Assembly (NCBI RefSeq): GCF_017876115.1
Contig: NZ_JAGINO010000011.1
Coordinates: 62,001-126,000, forward strand
Direction: 5' to 3'
Length of the DNA: 64,000 nucleotides
DNA from: Azospirillum picis
GTDB taxonomy: Bacteria > Pseudomonadota > Alphaproteobacteria > Azospirillales > Azospirillaceae
How positions within the stretch are numbered: the first letter of the stretch is position 1; every line of letters begins with the position of its first letter. A program made the translations under genes and the position numbers. This document shows positions 7,502 through 15,572 of this stretch, one piece after another. The notes under the pieces were generated by a model. It did not search any database. It was not told the DNA's origin and saw nothing but the letters and a program-made list of their open reading frames with translations.

Positions 7502-8350
7502 TCACTTGTCCCAGGCCGGCGCCAGCCCGGCCGGGCTGACGATCCGGCCGTCCGGCCGGGCGAGTGCGCCGATTGCCGCCATGTCGGCGTCGTCCAGCGC
7601 GAAATCGAAGATCGCGATGTTTTCGGCGACCCGCTCCGGCCGCGCGGTCTTGGACAGCGCGACATGGCCCTGCTGGACCAGCCAGCGCAGCGCGACCTGT
7701 GCCGCGCTCTTGCCGTATTTGGCGCCGATCCGCTGCAGCGCCGGGTCCTTCGGCACCGCGCCGTCGGCCATGCCGTAATAGGCGGTGATCGCCACGCCGG
7801 CCGCCTTCGCCGCCGCCGCCATCGCCCGCTGGTCGAGATAGGGGTGGACCTCGATCTGGTTGGTGACGATCGGCGCCCGGCTCAGCGCCACCGACTCCCG
7901 GAGCTGCGCGATCGACTGGTTGCTGACGCCGATGTGGCGCGTCAGGCCGGCCGCCTGCACGGCGTTCAGCATTTCGATCTGCTCGGCGATGGCCACCGTG
8001 TCGCCCGGCCAGTGCAGCAGCAGCAGGTCGACATGGTCGACCTTCAGCCGGTCGAGGCTCTCCGCCACCGAAGCGGTGAAGCGGTCCGGGCTGTAGTTGT
8101 CGACCCACACCTTGGTGGTCAGGAACAGCTCGTCGCGGCGGGCGCCGGCCGCCTGGAGCGCGCGGCCGAGCGCCGCCTCGTTGCGGTAGATCTGCGCGGT
8201 GTCGAAATGCCGGAAACCGGCGTCGAGCGCCGCCGGCACCACGCGCTCGACCTCGGCGTCCGACATGCGGAAGACGCCGAAGCCCAGCGCCGGGATCGCG
8301 GCGCCATTGGCAGACACGAGGGGGGCGGAAATGGTGGGAATGGTCTGCAT
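7502..8350 (-). CDS. Aldo/keto reductase
   Basis: A 282-aa NADPH-dependent aldo/keto reductase of the 2,5-diketo-gluconate/AKR5-like group. The catalytic tetrad is visible: Asp in FRHFDTAQIYRNE, Tyr in the same motif, Lys in LFLTTKVWVDN, His in LLLLHWPGD. The phosphate-binding end SKTARPERVAENIAIFDFALDDADMAAI is complete. It is the first gene of an operon with the MFS gene and divergent from LysR at 8492. The pairing suggests reduction of a carbonyl compound coupled to export, which is inference. Confidence 0.92.
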   Translation of the reverse strand: MQTIPTISAPLVSANGAAIPALGFGVFRMSDAEVERVVPAALDAGFRHFDTAQIYRNEAALGRALQAAGARRDELFLTTKVWVDNYSPDRFTASVAESLDRLKVDHVDLLLLHWPGDTVAIAEQIEMLNAVQAAGLTRHIGVSNQSIAQLRESVALSRAPIVTNQIEVHPYLDQRAMAAAAKAAGVAITAYYGMADGAVPKDPALQRIGAKYGKSAAQVALRWLVQQGHVALSKTARPERVAENIAIFDFALDDADMAAIGALARPDGRIVSPAGLAPAWDK

Positions 8351-8491
8351 CTTGCCTCCTGGACCGATCGGCCTCGCGGCCCCTGGTCATCGTCGAAATC
8401 TTGACCGGGGAGATACGGCGCATCGGGGCGCTTGAAAACCGCCCCCGCCGCCACATCATCCGTGAACCGAATTCACAGGTCGGACAGCCGA

Positions 8492-9415
8492 ATGGACAAC
8501 CGTGCCGGCGAGATGCAGGTGTTCCTGCGGGTGGTGGAGGCGGGCAGCTTTTCCGAGGCGGCCCGGCTGCTCCAGATGACCCCTTCCACCGTCAGCAAGC
8601 TGATCGGCCGGATCGAGGGCCGGCTCGGCGTCCGCCTGCTCGAACGCTCGACCCGCCACCTCTCGCTGACCGCGGAGGGGCGGATCTATTACGAGAAGAG
8701 CCTGGCGCTGCTCGCCGAACTCGACGGCTTCGAGCGCGAGCTGTCGCACGGGGCGGCGAGCGCCGGCGGCACGGTGCGGGTCAACGCCTCGGTCGCCTTC
8801 GGCGTGCACGGGCTGGAACCGCTGCTGCCGGCCTTCTGGCAGGCGCATCCCAACATCCAGGTCGACCTGTCGCTGTCCGACGAGATCATCGACCTCTATC
8901 TGGAGCGCACCGACGTCGCCTTCCGCGTCGGCACCCTGCAGGACTCCAGCATGGTCGCCCGCCGGCTCGGCACCAACCGGCGGCGGATCGTCGCGTCGCC
9001 CGCCTACCTGGAGCGCCACGGCACCCCGGCCGGCGTCGACGACCTCGCCCATCACAACTGCCTCGGCTTCAACTTCCGCCGCGCCGTGCCGGTGTGGCCG
9101 CTGAAGGAGAACGGCCGCGTCGCCGACCGCGCCGTCAACGGCTCGCTGCTCGCCAACAACGGCGAGACGGTGCGACGGATGGCGCTGGCCGGCGTCGGCC
9201 TCGCCCGCCTCGGCAGCTATCACGCCCGCGCCGACCTCGCCGCCGGCCGCCTCGTCGAGGTGCTCGCCGACGCCGTCGACGGCGACGAGGAGCAGATCCA
9301 CGCCCTTTATTTCGGCGGCCCCCGCCTGCCGCACCGCGTCCGCGCCTTCCTGGATTTCGTCTGCCCCCGCCTTCAGGACTTCCTCAATCCCCCTCCCGCC
9401 GCGGGAGAGGGCTAG
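8492..9415 (+). CDS. LysR-family regulator of the AKR-MFS operon
   Basis: A 307-aa LysR protein: HTH (MQVFLRVVEAGSFSEAARLLQMTPSTVSKLIGRIEGRLGVRLLERSTRH) and an effector domain with VASPAYLERHGTPAGVDDL. The start MDNRAGEM at 8492 is chosen because the HTH begins shortly after and upstream in-frame Met codons lie in the divergent promoter region. The last codons (LNPPPAAGEG, then TAG) are supplied by half of the CCCTCCCG/CGGGAGAGGG repeat, so the repeat invaded or created the C-terminus. Confidence 0.9.
   Translation: MDNRAGEMQVFLRVVEAGSFSEAARLLQMTPSTVSKLIGRIEGRLGVRLLERSTRHLSLTAEGRIYYEKSLALLAELDGFERELSHGAASAGGTVRVNASVAFGVHGLEPLLPAFWQAHPNIQVDLSLSDEIIDLYLERTDVAFRVGTLQDSSMVARRLGTNRRRIVASPAYLERHGTPAGVDDLAHHNCLGFNFRRAVPVWPLKENGRVADRAVNGSLLANNGETVRRMALAGVGLARLGSYHARADLAAGRLVEVLADAVDGDEEQIHALYFGGPRLPHRVRAFLDFVCPRLQDFLNPPPAAGEG
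9394..9415. repeat. Half-element of the intergenic repeat inside the LysR 3' end
   Basis: CCCTCCCG followed by CCGCGGGAGAGGG forms one small hairpin of the dispersed repeat family. Here it is coding (PPPAAGEG) and its end provides the TAG stop. Confidence 0.7.
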
Positions 9416-9485
9416 GCTCCGGAGCGAACCGGGGCGCACGCCACCGCCCGCCTTTCCTATCCTCCACCAACCGCAGGCACCCACG

Positions 9486-10196
9486 ATGCCCGACCCCGAC
9501 ACCCCGATGGTCACGCTCGGTCCCGCGCCGAAAATCATCACCTTCGACTGCTACGGCACCCTCGTGCAGTGGTACGAGGTGCTTCTGCGCGAGATCGGCG
9601 CGACGCTGGCGGCCCACGACGCGCCCGGCGCCAGCGCCCCGGCGATCCTCGACAGCTTCTCCGCCCAGGGGCGGCGCCTGACGGCGGAACGGCCGCACCG
9701 CCTCTACAAGGACATCCTGCGCACCGGCTTTGCCGCCGCCTTCGCCGAACACGGCCTGACCCCGACCGCCGACGAGATCGAACGCATCGCGTCATCACCG
9801 ATGACGATGGGTCCGCACCCCGACGTTCCCGATGCCCTGCGGCGCCTGCGCGAGCGCTACAAGCTCGCGATCTTCACCAACTCCGACGACGACCTCATCG
9901 CGCCGACGGTGGCGCGCATCGGCGTGCCCTTTGATTACGTCATCACCGCCGAACAGGCGGGCGCTTACAAGCCGTCGCGGCAGCTTTTCGAGTACGCCCA
10001 CCGCAAGATGGGCGTGACGCCGGACGAGACGGTGCATGTGGCGATGGGCATGTACTGGGACATGAAGGCCTGCCATGAGCTGGGCCTGCGTGGCATCTGG
10101 GTGAACCGGCGCGGCGAGACCGGCAACCCGGACTGGCTGCCCTATGCCGAAGTCCCGGACCTGACCGCCGCGGCCGCCCTGCTCCTGCCCTCCTGA
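9486..10196 (+). CDS. HAD hydrolase, haloacid dehalogenase type II-like
   Basis: A 236-aa haloacid-dehalogenase superfamily enzyme. Motif I is ITFDCYGTLVQW (nucleophile Asp near residue 20), motif II is IFTNSDDD, motif III Lys is in AGAYKPSRQLFEYA, and motif IV is VAMGMYWDMKACHELGLRGIWVNR. In true dehalogenases the motif IV region reads VSSNxWD. Here MYWD keeps the Asp, so hydrolysis of a haloacid or a phosphate are both possible. The gene stands alone with a short GCACCC leader and no clear Shine-Dalgarno sequence. Confidence 0.85.
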   Translation: MPDPDTPMVTLGPAPKIITFDCYGTLVQWYEVLLREIGATLAAHDAPGASAPAILDSFSAQGRRLTAERPHRLYKDILRTGFAAAFAEHGLTPTADEIERIASSPMTMGPHPDVPDALRRLRERYKLAIFTNSDDDLIAPTVARIGVPFDYVITAEQAGAYKPSRQLFEYAHRKMGVTPDETVHVAMGMYWDMKACHELGLRGIWVNRRGETGNPDWLPYAEVPDLTAAAALLLPS

Positions 10197-10334
10197 CGCC
10201 GCCCCCGCATGCCCCCATCCCCCCGCCCCCCATTACCCCCTTGCCTCCCGCCCGCGTCGGATTAGAGTCCCCAGCGGTCGCCCGCCGATCGCGCCGAGAG
10301 GTCCGGGCGAAACCCAATCGCGAAGAGAGCCGCC

Positions 10335-11735
10335 ATGCTTCCTGTCGATGCCGTGCTGCGTACCGTGGATGCGTCCTTCGAGGAGTCGGTCGGCCGGCTC
10401 TGCGACCTGCTGCGCATCCCGTCGGTCAGCACCGACCCCGCCTATGCGGGCGATGTCCGCCGCGCCGCCCACTGGTGCGCCGACGCGCTGACGGCGCTGG
10501 GCTTCACGGTGACGATCAACGAGACGGCGGGCCACCCCATCCTGGTCGCCCATCACCCCGGCCCCGCGGGCGCCGAAACGCCCCACGTCCTCTATTACGG
10601 CCACTACGACGTCCAGCCGCCCGACCCGGTCGAGCTGTGGAACAGCCCGCCCTTCGAGCCGGTCGTCGTCGAGGCCGAGCGCGGCCGCCGCGTCGTCGCG
10701 CGCGGTGCCGCCGACGACAAGGGCCAGACCATGACCTTCATCGAGGCGTTCCGGGCCTGGCATGCCGTCCACGGCACCATCCCGATCCGCGCCACCGTCC
10801 TGCTGGAGGGCGAGGAGGAAACCGGCAGCCCGTCTCTGCCGAAGTTCCTGAAGGAGCATGCGTCCGACCTCCAGGCCGATTTCTGCCTCGTCACCGACAC
10901 CAACGCCTGGGACGTCGACACCCCGGCAATCACCACGCGGCTGCGCGGCCTGCTCTATCTGGAGGCGACCGTCACCGGCCCGAGCCACGACCTGCATTCC
11001 GGCCTGTTCGGCGGTGCGGTGCCCAACCCGATCAACGTGCTGACCGGCATCCTCGGCCAGATCCACGATGCCGACGGCCGCGTCCGCTTCGACGGCTTCT
11101 ATGACGGCGTGCGCGAGCTGCCGGCCGAACTGTCGGCGCAGATCCGCGGCCTGCCGCTGGACGAGGCCGGGTTCCTGGCGTCGGTCGGCCTGAAGCACGG
11201 CCATGGCGAGGCGGGCCGCACGCTGCTGGAGCGCATCTGGACGCGGCCGACCTGCGACATCAACGGCATCTGGGGCGGCTACACCGGCGAGGGCTCCAAG
11301 ACGGTGATCCCGGCCAAGGCGTCGTGCAAGCTGAGCTGCCGCCTTGTTCCCGGACAGGACCCGCAGGCGATCGAGGCCGCGGTCCAGCGCTTCTTCGAGG
11401 AGCGCCTGCCGCCCGACTGCACCGTGAGCTTCCGCCGCTTCAGTTCCTCCCCCGGCATCGAGGTGCCGGTCGACACGCCGTGGATGCAGGCGGTGCGCGC
11501 CGGCCTGAAGGACGCGACCGAGCGGGACGGCGTGCTGATCGGCGGCGGCGGCTCGATCCCGATCGTCGGCTGGTTCCGCGAGCATCTGGGACTGGACACG
11601 ATCCTGGTCGGCTTCGGGCTCGACGACGACCGCATCCATTCACCGAACGAGAAGTTCGAGCTGAAGTGCCTGCGCAACGGTATCCGCAGCCATGCGGCGA
11701 TCCTGGGACGGCTGGCGGCAGGGCAGGTGGGCTGA
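10335..11735 (+). CDS. M20-family metallopeptidase (dipeptidase-like), complete copy
   Basis: A 466-aa M20 peptidase (ArgE/DapE/CPG2/carnosinase type) that hydrolyses small peptides or N-acyl amino acids using two zinc ions. Metal and catalytic residues: GHYDVQPPDP (His90, Asp92), GAADDKGQ (Asp127), LEGEEETGSPS (catalytic Glu near 161), TDTNAW (Asp near 190), and a C-terminal His in FGLDDDRIHSPNE. The lid/dimerisation domain lies between about 200 and 330. Residues 170-466 are repeated almost exactly by a truncated copy at 15639-16532. Both copies share a run of similar sequence after the stop. Substrate is not defined. Confidence 0.93.
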   Translation: MLPVDAVLRTVDASFEESVGRLCDLLRIPSVSTDPAYAGDVRRAAHWCADALTALGFTVTINETAGHPILVAHHPGPAGAETPHVLYYGHYDVQPPDPVELWNSPPFEPVVVEAERGRRVVARGAADDKGQTMTFIEAFRAWHAVHGTIPIRATVLLEGEEETGSPSLPKFLKEHASDLQADFCLVTDTNAWDVDTPAITTRLRGLLYLEATVTGPSHDLHSGLFGGAVPNPINVLTGILGQIHDADGRVRFDGFYDGVRELPAELSAQIRGLPLDEAGFLASVGLKHGHGEAGRTLLERIWTRPTCDINGIWGGYTGEGSKTVIPAKASCKLSCRLVPGQDPQAIEAAVQRFFEERLPPDCTVSFRRFSSSPGIEVPVDTPWMQAVRAGLKDATERDGVLIGGGGSIPIVGWFREHLGLDTILVGFGLDDDRIHSPNEKFELKCLRNGIRSHAAILGRLAAGQVG

Positions 11736-12023
11736 TCTGGCGGGGGAGGGGCTTGCACCTCAATCTGCAGATTTGCAAGGCAATCCGTCATTGAGACGGG
11801 CTGCCTTGCCGAGCAGACGTTGGTCATCAAGCCGCGAGGCAACACTCTGCGAGTGCCGTCTGCTTTGCGCAAAAAGCGAACACTGCACCTCCTGGAAATC
11901 TACTGAAATCGGGCGTTTTCTGGATGGTCTAGGCTGGGGCGATTATGTGGTCGACGCCCTTGTGGTATTCGGCCACAGTCATGCTGTCAGCATGTCGGCA
12001 GGCAATCTGCTTACAGCTTCTGC
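11736..12023. other. Intergenic sequence after the M20 peptidase; no gene seen
   Basis: The first about 70 bp (to about 11805) resemble the sequence after the truncated M20 copy (16533-16602), including AGAT-TGCAAGG and TGCCTTGC. The rest shows no coding pattern, no tRNA and no clear palindrome. It marks the left junction of the accessory island. Confidence 0.6.
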
Positions 12024-12932
12024 TCAAGGGGTGAAAGACGCAAAGGCAGGATCCTTGACCAACGTTAACGTCGTCGGATCACTCGGCTGCACGGCTCCGT
12101 AAGGAATCGCGAACGTGGATACCACGTTCGTGTTGGTCAGCGACGCCAGTGCCGATGACACGGCCTGATGGTTGACCGGCAGCCCGTGGCTCTGGCAGTG
12201 GTTGAGCATTTGAGCATGGGTTTCGACGTATGCTTTAGCGATCCGGCGAATAATAGACGCTTGTAACCCGCTCGGTGTGGGGGTGTTTGCAGCCATGTGA
12301 TAGCCCCCAAGACCAGCCGCAGTAAGCCCAAGGCCGATACCATGCCGCGCGGACCAATCGTCATCGGGCATGAAGTCGCCTGTATTGGGATCAAGCCATA
12401 GCATCGCACTGGCGTAATTCATGGTCAGGGTCCAGGCCGCGTCCGCGATGATCCCGATGTCCGTGGCCCCACGCGTAGGGCTGAATTCGTACCACGACAA
12501 CCCGTCGTGTCCGATCGCATACATCTTGGACAATAGCGGATTCCTGTCCACAAGTCCAATATAGTCGCTAACGCTAAATGGCCGGTTACTGGGATGGTTG
12601 TGGTAAAGCTCGCATGAGGCCGACTTCAGCAGTGCATCGGCGTTGCCTCCACCACAATACACTGCGTCGGGCTGCCCGGTTGTGGCAATCCAGATCGTGT
12701 GCGGCGCCGCGACACTATAGACCGCCAAGTGCTCGTTACCTGTAGCCATGAGCGAGCGAACTTGGTTTTCGGCCACCGTTGCCGCCGTGGAGCCAACGGG
12801 CACGGCGACTTTAATTTCTTTTAGGTTTGGGTGCGGCATACGCTGGTTCGCTTTATATGTTATTAGGGGGCAGGATAGAGCCACCGGGGCAGAGGCGGTG
12901 GCGCTCGGCGTCGATTTGGTGTCATCGGCCAT
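12024..12932 (-). CDS. Unknown protein with JAMM-like HxHP motif
   Basis: A 302-aa protein if begun at the ATG at 12932. The frame stays open upstream to about 13085 through a GC-rich stretch (RHYRELADAAECLIDCAG...) without an ATG, so the true start may lie earlier or the N-terminus may be a fusion. The segment ELYHNHPSNRPFSVSDY resembles the JAMM/RadC zinc motif HxHP...SxxD, but the spacing from the second His to Asp is 9 rather than 10. A Glu before a beta strand (TGNEHLAVYSV) could be the catalytic Glu. A C-terminal helical part follows. If the fold is right, it is a metal-dependent (iso)peptidase or a RadC-like accessory protein. Function is not established. Confidence 0.6.
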   Translation of the reverse strand: MADDTKSTPSATASAPVALSCPLITYKANQRMPHPNLKEIKVAVPVGSTAATVAENQVRSLMATGNEHLAVYSVAAPHTIWIATTGQPDAVYCGGGNADALLKSASCELYHNHPSNRPFSVSDYIGLVDRNPLLSKMYAIGHDGLSWYEFSPTRGATDIGIIADAAWTLTMNYASAMLWLDPNTGDFMPDDDWSARHGIGLGLTAAGLGGYHMAANTPTPSGLQASIIRRIAKAYVETHAQMLNHCQSHGLPVNHQAVSSALASLTNTNVVSTFAIPYGAVQPSDPTTLTLVKDPAFASFTP

Positions 12933-12950
12933 CACCGCGTCCAGGGCCAA

Positions 12951-13098
12951 GGCGGCGATGCCGAGCAGTTTCTCCCGGTAGTCCGGGAAGGGCTGGCCGG
13001 CGCAGTCGATCAGGCACTCCGCGGCGTCGGCCAGCTCGCGGTAGTGTCGGGTCGACGGGCCAACGGATCGATCCTTCGGGCATTGTCAAAGTTGCATC
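12951..13098. other. GC-rich stretch between two island genes
   Basis: Much richer in G+C than the genes on either side. It reads openly on the minus strand (ECLIDCAGQPFPDYREKLLG) into the 12932 gene. It may be a fused fragment of a core gene or the true N-terminus of that protein. Confidence 0.4.
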
Positions 13099-13806
13099 TT
13101 ATGCACTTCTGACTGCTAGGCCGTCGCCGGACAAGGCGCGAAGACGGTCGAAGCGTGCAGTAGCATCGCTAAAGGCGTGCTCGATCTCGGATCGCATCTC
13201 TTTTTCCCCGATCTTCATGCGCCGGAGGAATCGCGCCAGATAGCGGCACGAGTAGTCAGGCCAATCATGGAGAAATCCTACATGGCAGGCCAAGAGAACA
13301 GCCGTCATTTCAGCACGCATCTCCTCCCGACAGTATGGCTTTTGGTACTTGTGACGGAGATTAATGCCTATAATGACGGCGCCTGAAATAAGAGTCCCAA
13401 GCGATGCGCCGGCTAGACCATTATAACTCCAGCCAATTGGAGCCCCAGATATAAAGGGTATTAAGTCACGCGCGTAACCTGCTCTTATTTTATATCTGTT
13501 CCCTGCCCAATGGCCCAACTCATGACCAACTGTCATGTGCCACTCTGTGACGCGTTCGAATTCTGTCTTGCCAGCAGCTCGTTGCTTGTGCGGCAATCTA
13601 AGGGTCGTAAGCCTGAGCGCCGACTCACCCCTTATTTTAAAACAATGCCGCGTATGAGCAAGGATGGACTGATAGAATGGATGGATCCGAAAATCATCCA
13701 ACCCGTTTTCCCCGTCGGGACATCTATCCGGATAGCCGTCGGGACCACCGACCAACTCCAACAGGCGGTTGTTAAATTCTGGAGTTATAATTAGGGAGGG
13801 GGGCAT
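13099..13806 (-). CDS. Predicted HExxH zinc metalloprotease with a membrane segment
   Basis: A 235-aa protein of no recognised family. The motif HMTVGHELGHWAGNRYK (HExxH, near residue 95) is the classical gluzincin/ImmA-like zinc site. A hydrophobic stretch (GLAGASLGTLISGAVIIGIN, near 130-150) looks like one membrane helix. CREEMRAEMTAVLLACH could supply the third zinc ligand Glu (E in EMxAE). It precedes the JAMM-like gene on the same strand with a 148-bp GC-rich gap. Codon use is less GC-rich than that of core genes, suggesting transfer. A role in toxin-antitoxin or phage-defence proteolysis is possible but not shown. Confidence 0.65.
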   Translation of the reverse strand: MPPSLIITPEFNNRLLELVGGPDGYPDRCPDGENGLDDFRIHPFYQSILAHTRHCFKIRGESALRLTTLRLPHKQRAAGKTEFERVTEWHMTVGHELGHWAGNRYKIRAGYARDLIPFISGAPIGWSYNGLAGASLGTLISGAVIIGINLRHKYQKPYCREEMRAEMTAVLLACHVGFLHDWPDYSCRYLARFLRRMKIGEKEMRSEIEHAFSDATARFDRLRALSGDGLAVRSA

Positions 13807-13900
13807 GGACGTAAACTCTTCTAGTTATTTGCATCAGTTCAATTTCTGCATTCTAGGAAGACCGGAATGCTGACATATCCCGGTGTCATGTTGGGAACGG

Positions 13901-13920
13901 GGCGTTTTTCTGGAAACGCC
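13901..13920 (-). terminator. Terminator-like hairpin after the first PIN toxin gene
   Basis: GGCGTTT (13901-13907) and AAACGCC (13914-13920) are perfect complements with a 6-nt loop. The site lies 8 bp beyond the stop of the minus-strand toxin gene. Confidence 0.55.
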
Positions 13921-13928
13921 GGAGGGCG

Positions 13929-14345
13929 TTAGCTGCTGCTCCAGGGGTTGAACAGCGGAACGCCCATCGGTTCGAAATCACGCACATTGCGGGTCACGAC
14001 GGTCAAGCGATGAACCAGCGCGGTGGCCGCGATCAGGCTGTCCCCCTGTGGCCGAGGATCAGGAACGTGGAGCGTCGCGCAACGCTGCGCCACATCCGCA
14101 TCGACCGCCAGGATACGGCCCCTGAAGGCCGGCATCACCTGGGTGTCGATCCAGTTGCGCAGCACTGCCCCTTGCGCGGCATCCCTGCGGCCGATCTGCC
14201 CGGCACCCAGCTCGATCTCGAACAGGGTGATGGCGGAGATGAACAGGTCGGACGGCGGCACGCCGCCCGCCCAGGCGAGAAGGCCAAGGTTGGCCCGTGC
14301 CGGCCGCCGCAATTCAGAAATGGCATTGGTGTCGAGCAGGAACAT
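13929..14345 (-). CDS. PIN-domain toxin, FitB/VapC type
   Basis: A 138-aa PIN ribonuclease. The acidic metal site is visible in FLLDTNAISELRR (Asp5), the middle Glu in SAITLFEIELGAG, and PRPQGDSLIAATALVHRLTVVTRNVRDFEPMGV with two further Asp residues. This pattern is typical of FitB-like toxins, which cleave RNA when freed from antitoxin. The ATG overlaps the antitoxin stop (TGATG), so expression is coupled. It is the downstream gene of a two-gene module on the minus strand. Confidence 0.92.
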   Translation of the reverse strand: MFLLDTNAISELRRPARANLGLLAWAGGVPPSDLFISAITLFEIELGAGQIGRRDAAQGAVLRNWIDTQVMPAFRGRILAVDADVAQRCATLHVPDPRPQGDSLIAATALVHRLTVVTRNVRDFEPMGVPLFNPWSSS

Positions 14346-14593
14346 CAGTCCAGCACCGCCGGCCGGGCAATGTCGCCGATCCGCGGCGGCTCGAAGTTGA
14401 AATCGGCCCCGGCCTCATCCTGGCGCAGCATCTCGACGATGGAGCCCCCCTGTTCGCCCGACAAGCGCCGATAGGTGTCGTAACGCAGAAGCACATAGGC
14501 CGGCTCGCCGCGATCGGTGACGATCACCGGGCCATCCTCGGCCGCTCGCTTCGCTTCGCTGGGATTCTGGTTGAACTCTCTGCTGGACATCAT
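14345..14593 (-). CDS. Phd/YefM-type antitoxin
   Basis: An 82-aa antitoxin starting MMSSREFNQNPSEAKRAAEDGPVIVTDRGEPAYVLL. This is the Phd/YefM DNA-binding fold, followed by a toxin-neutralising tail (DFNFEPPRIGDIARPAVLD). The start at 14593 is chosen because the family normally begins a few residues before SREFNQNPS and AGGATGG lies upstream. An in-frame ATG at 14620 would add nine residues. It pairs with the FitB-like toxin and presumably represses the module. Confidence 0.9.
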   Translation of the reverse strand: MMSSREFNQNPSEAKRAAEDGPVIVTDRGEPAYVLLRYDTYRRLSGEQGGSIVEMLRQDEAGADFNFEPPRIGDIARPAVLD

Positions 14594-14719
14594 TCGGCCC
14601 ATCCTATGCACTCCAGCCATTATGATGATGCTACAATACTACATCAAAGCGAGGGCTACCAAACGAACTGTAGACACAATCCTACAAAGTGGCGATTTCC
14701 GGATCTCGGCAGAAGGCGT

Positions 14720-15181
14720 TCAGTTAACCCCCAGCGCCTCATCAAGCAGAAGCTGCGGGCCGTCGGCAAAGGGGTTCACGATGGTGACTCCACCCAGCGT
14801 ACGACCTGCCTGACCATCTTCCGAAAGGAGGAGACGGCACCCGTGACGCTTGGCCGTCGCCCAGATCATCGCATCCCAAAACGACCAACCATGATGGGTG
14901 ACCGCATCCATTGCATCGGTGAGGCACGCGTCGTCGGCCACCACCACCGGCAATGTGTCGCGCCACTGCTGGACAATGTCTGTTGCTCGCGCTGGCGGGA
15001 GGCCCTGCTTAGCGCTGGTGAGGGTGCGGAAGAGTTCCGCCAGAGACTGGAGCGTCAGCACGCAATCCCGGCCGGGGAGACGGTGGATCAGGGCAACAGC
15101 CTGATGGTGCCGCTTACCGGCGGACCGGTCGACCGCATAGACCAATATGTTCGTGTCGAGCGTGAAGCGCATGGCGGTCAC
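14720..15181 (-). CDS. PIN-domain toxin, VapC type (second module)
   Basis: A 153-aa PIN ribonuclease: FTLDTNILVYAVD (Asp near 9), TLQSLAELFRTL with the central Glu, and HHGWSFWDAMIWATAKRHGCRLLLSEDGQ carrying the C-terminal acidic pair. The ATG overlaps the antitoxin stop (15178-15181). It has the same orientation as the first module, with 126 bp between the toxin stop and the antitoxin start of the next unit. Confidence 0.92.
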   Translation of the reverse strand: MTAMRFTLDTNILVYAVDRSAGKRHHQAVALIHRLPGRDCVLTLQSLAELFRTLTSAKQGLPPARATDIVQQWRDTLPVVVADDACLTDAMDAVTHHGWSFWDAMIWATAKRHGCRLLLSEDGQAGRTLGGVTIVNPFADGPQLLLDEALGVN

Positions 15182-15423
15182 CGGTCATACAGAGCGTCAC
15201 GGTCAAACCGCTCGCCCCCGAGGTCCACGCCGTCTTCCAGTGTCTGGAACAGACGGGTCCAGGCCAAGCCGCCATCGGCTTTGGCGGCAGACCGGTCATA
15301 GGGCGCCAACTGCGCCACGGGCTGTCCACGCTTGGTGATGATCACGGTGTGCCCACTGGTGGCCTGCCCGAGGATCTCGGAGAATTGCCGGTTGGCGTCG
15401 GCTGCGGATACGATGCGAGGCAT
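15178..15423 (-). CDS. Phd/YefM-type antitoxin (second module)
   Basis: An 81-aa protein beginning MPRIVSAADANRQFSEILGQATSGHTVIITKRGQPVAQLAPY, the Phd fold with the usual RGQPVAxL strand. The C-terminal tail LFQTLEDGVDLGGERFDRDALYDR is the toxin-binding part. Two palindromes sharing a GTAGT core lie just upstream (15434-15453, 15482-15505) and are likely autoregulatory operators. Confidence 0.92.
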   Translation of the reverse strand: MPRIVSAADANRQFSEILGQATSGHTVIITKRGQPVAQLAPYDRSAAKADGGLAWTRLFQTLEDGVDLGGERFDRDALYDR

Positions 15424-15433
15424 CTCGGCATCC

Positions 15434-15453
15434 TTGTAGTGATCTTACTACAA
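15434..15453 (-). promoter_or_regulatory. Operator palindrome 1 of the second toxin-antitoxin module
   Basis: TTGTAGT (15434-15440), a 6-bp spacer and ACTACAA (15447-15453) form a perfect inverted repeat starting 11 bp upstream of the antitoxin ATG. Phd-type antitoxins repress by binding such sites. Confidence 0.7.
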
Positions 15454-15481
15454 TACGAGCGCGGCTGTTTACCGTCAATGA

Positions 15482-15505
15482 TAAAGTAGTGTATCCACTA
15501 CTTTA
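15482..15505 (-). promoter_or_regulatory. Operator palindrome 2 of the second toxin-antitoxin module
   Basis: TAAAGTAGTG (15482-15491), TATC, then CACTACTTTA (15496-15505) is a perfect 10-bp inverted repeat. It shares the GTAGT/ACTAC core with the palindrome at 15434-15453, suggesting cooperative antitoxin binding. Confidence 0.65.
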
Positions 15506-15572
15506 AGGCGGCAGCTTCTGGATCAGTCGTTGCGAGTTATCGCCAGGCCCGGCCCAGCACCTGCGGAAGCTG

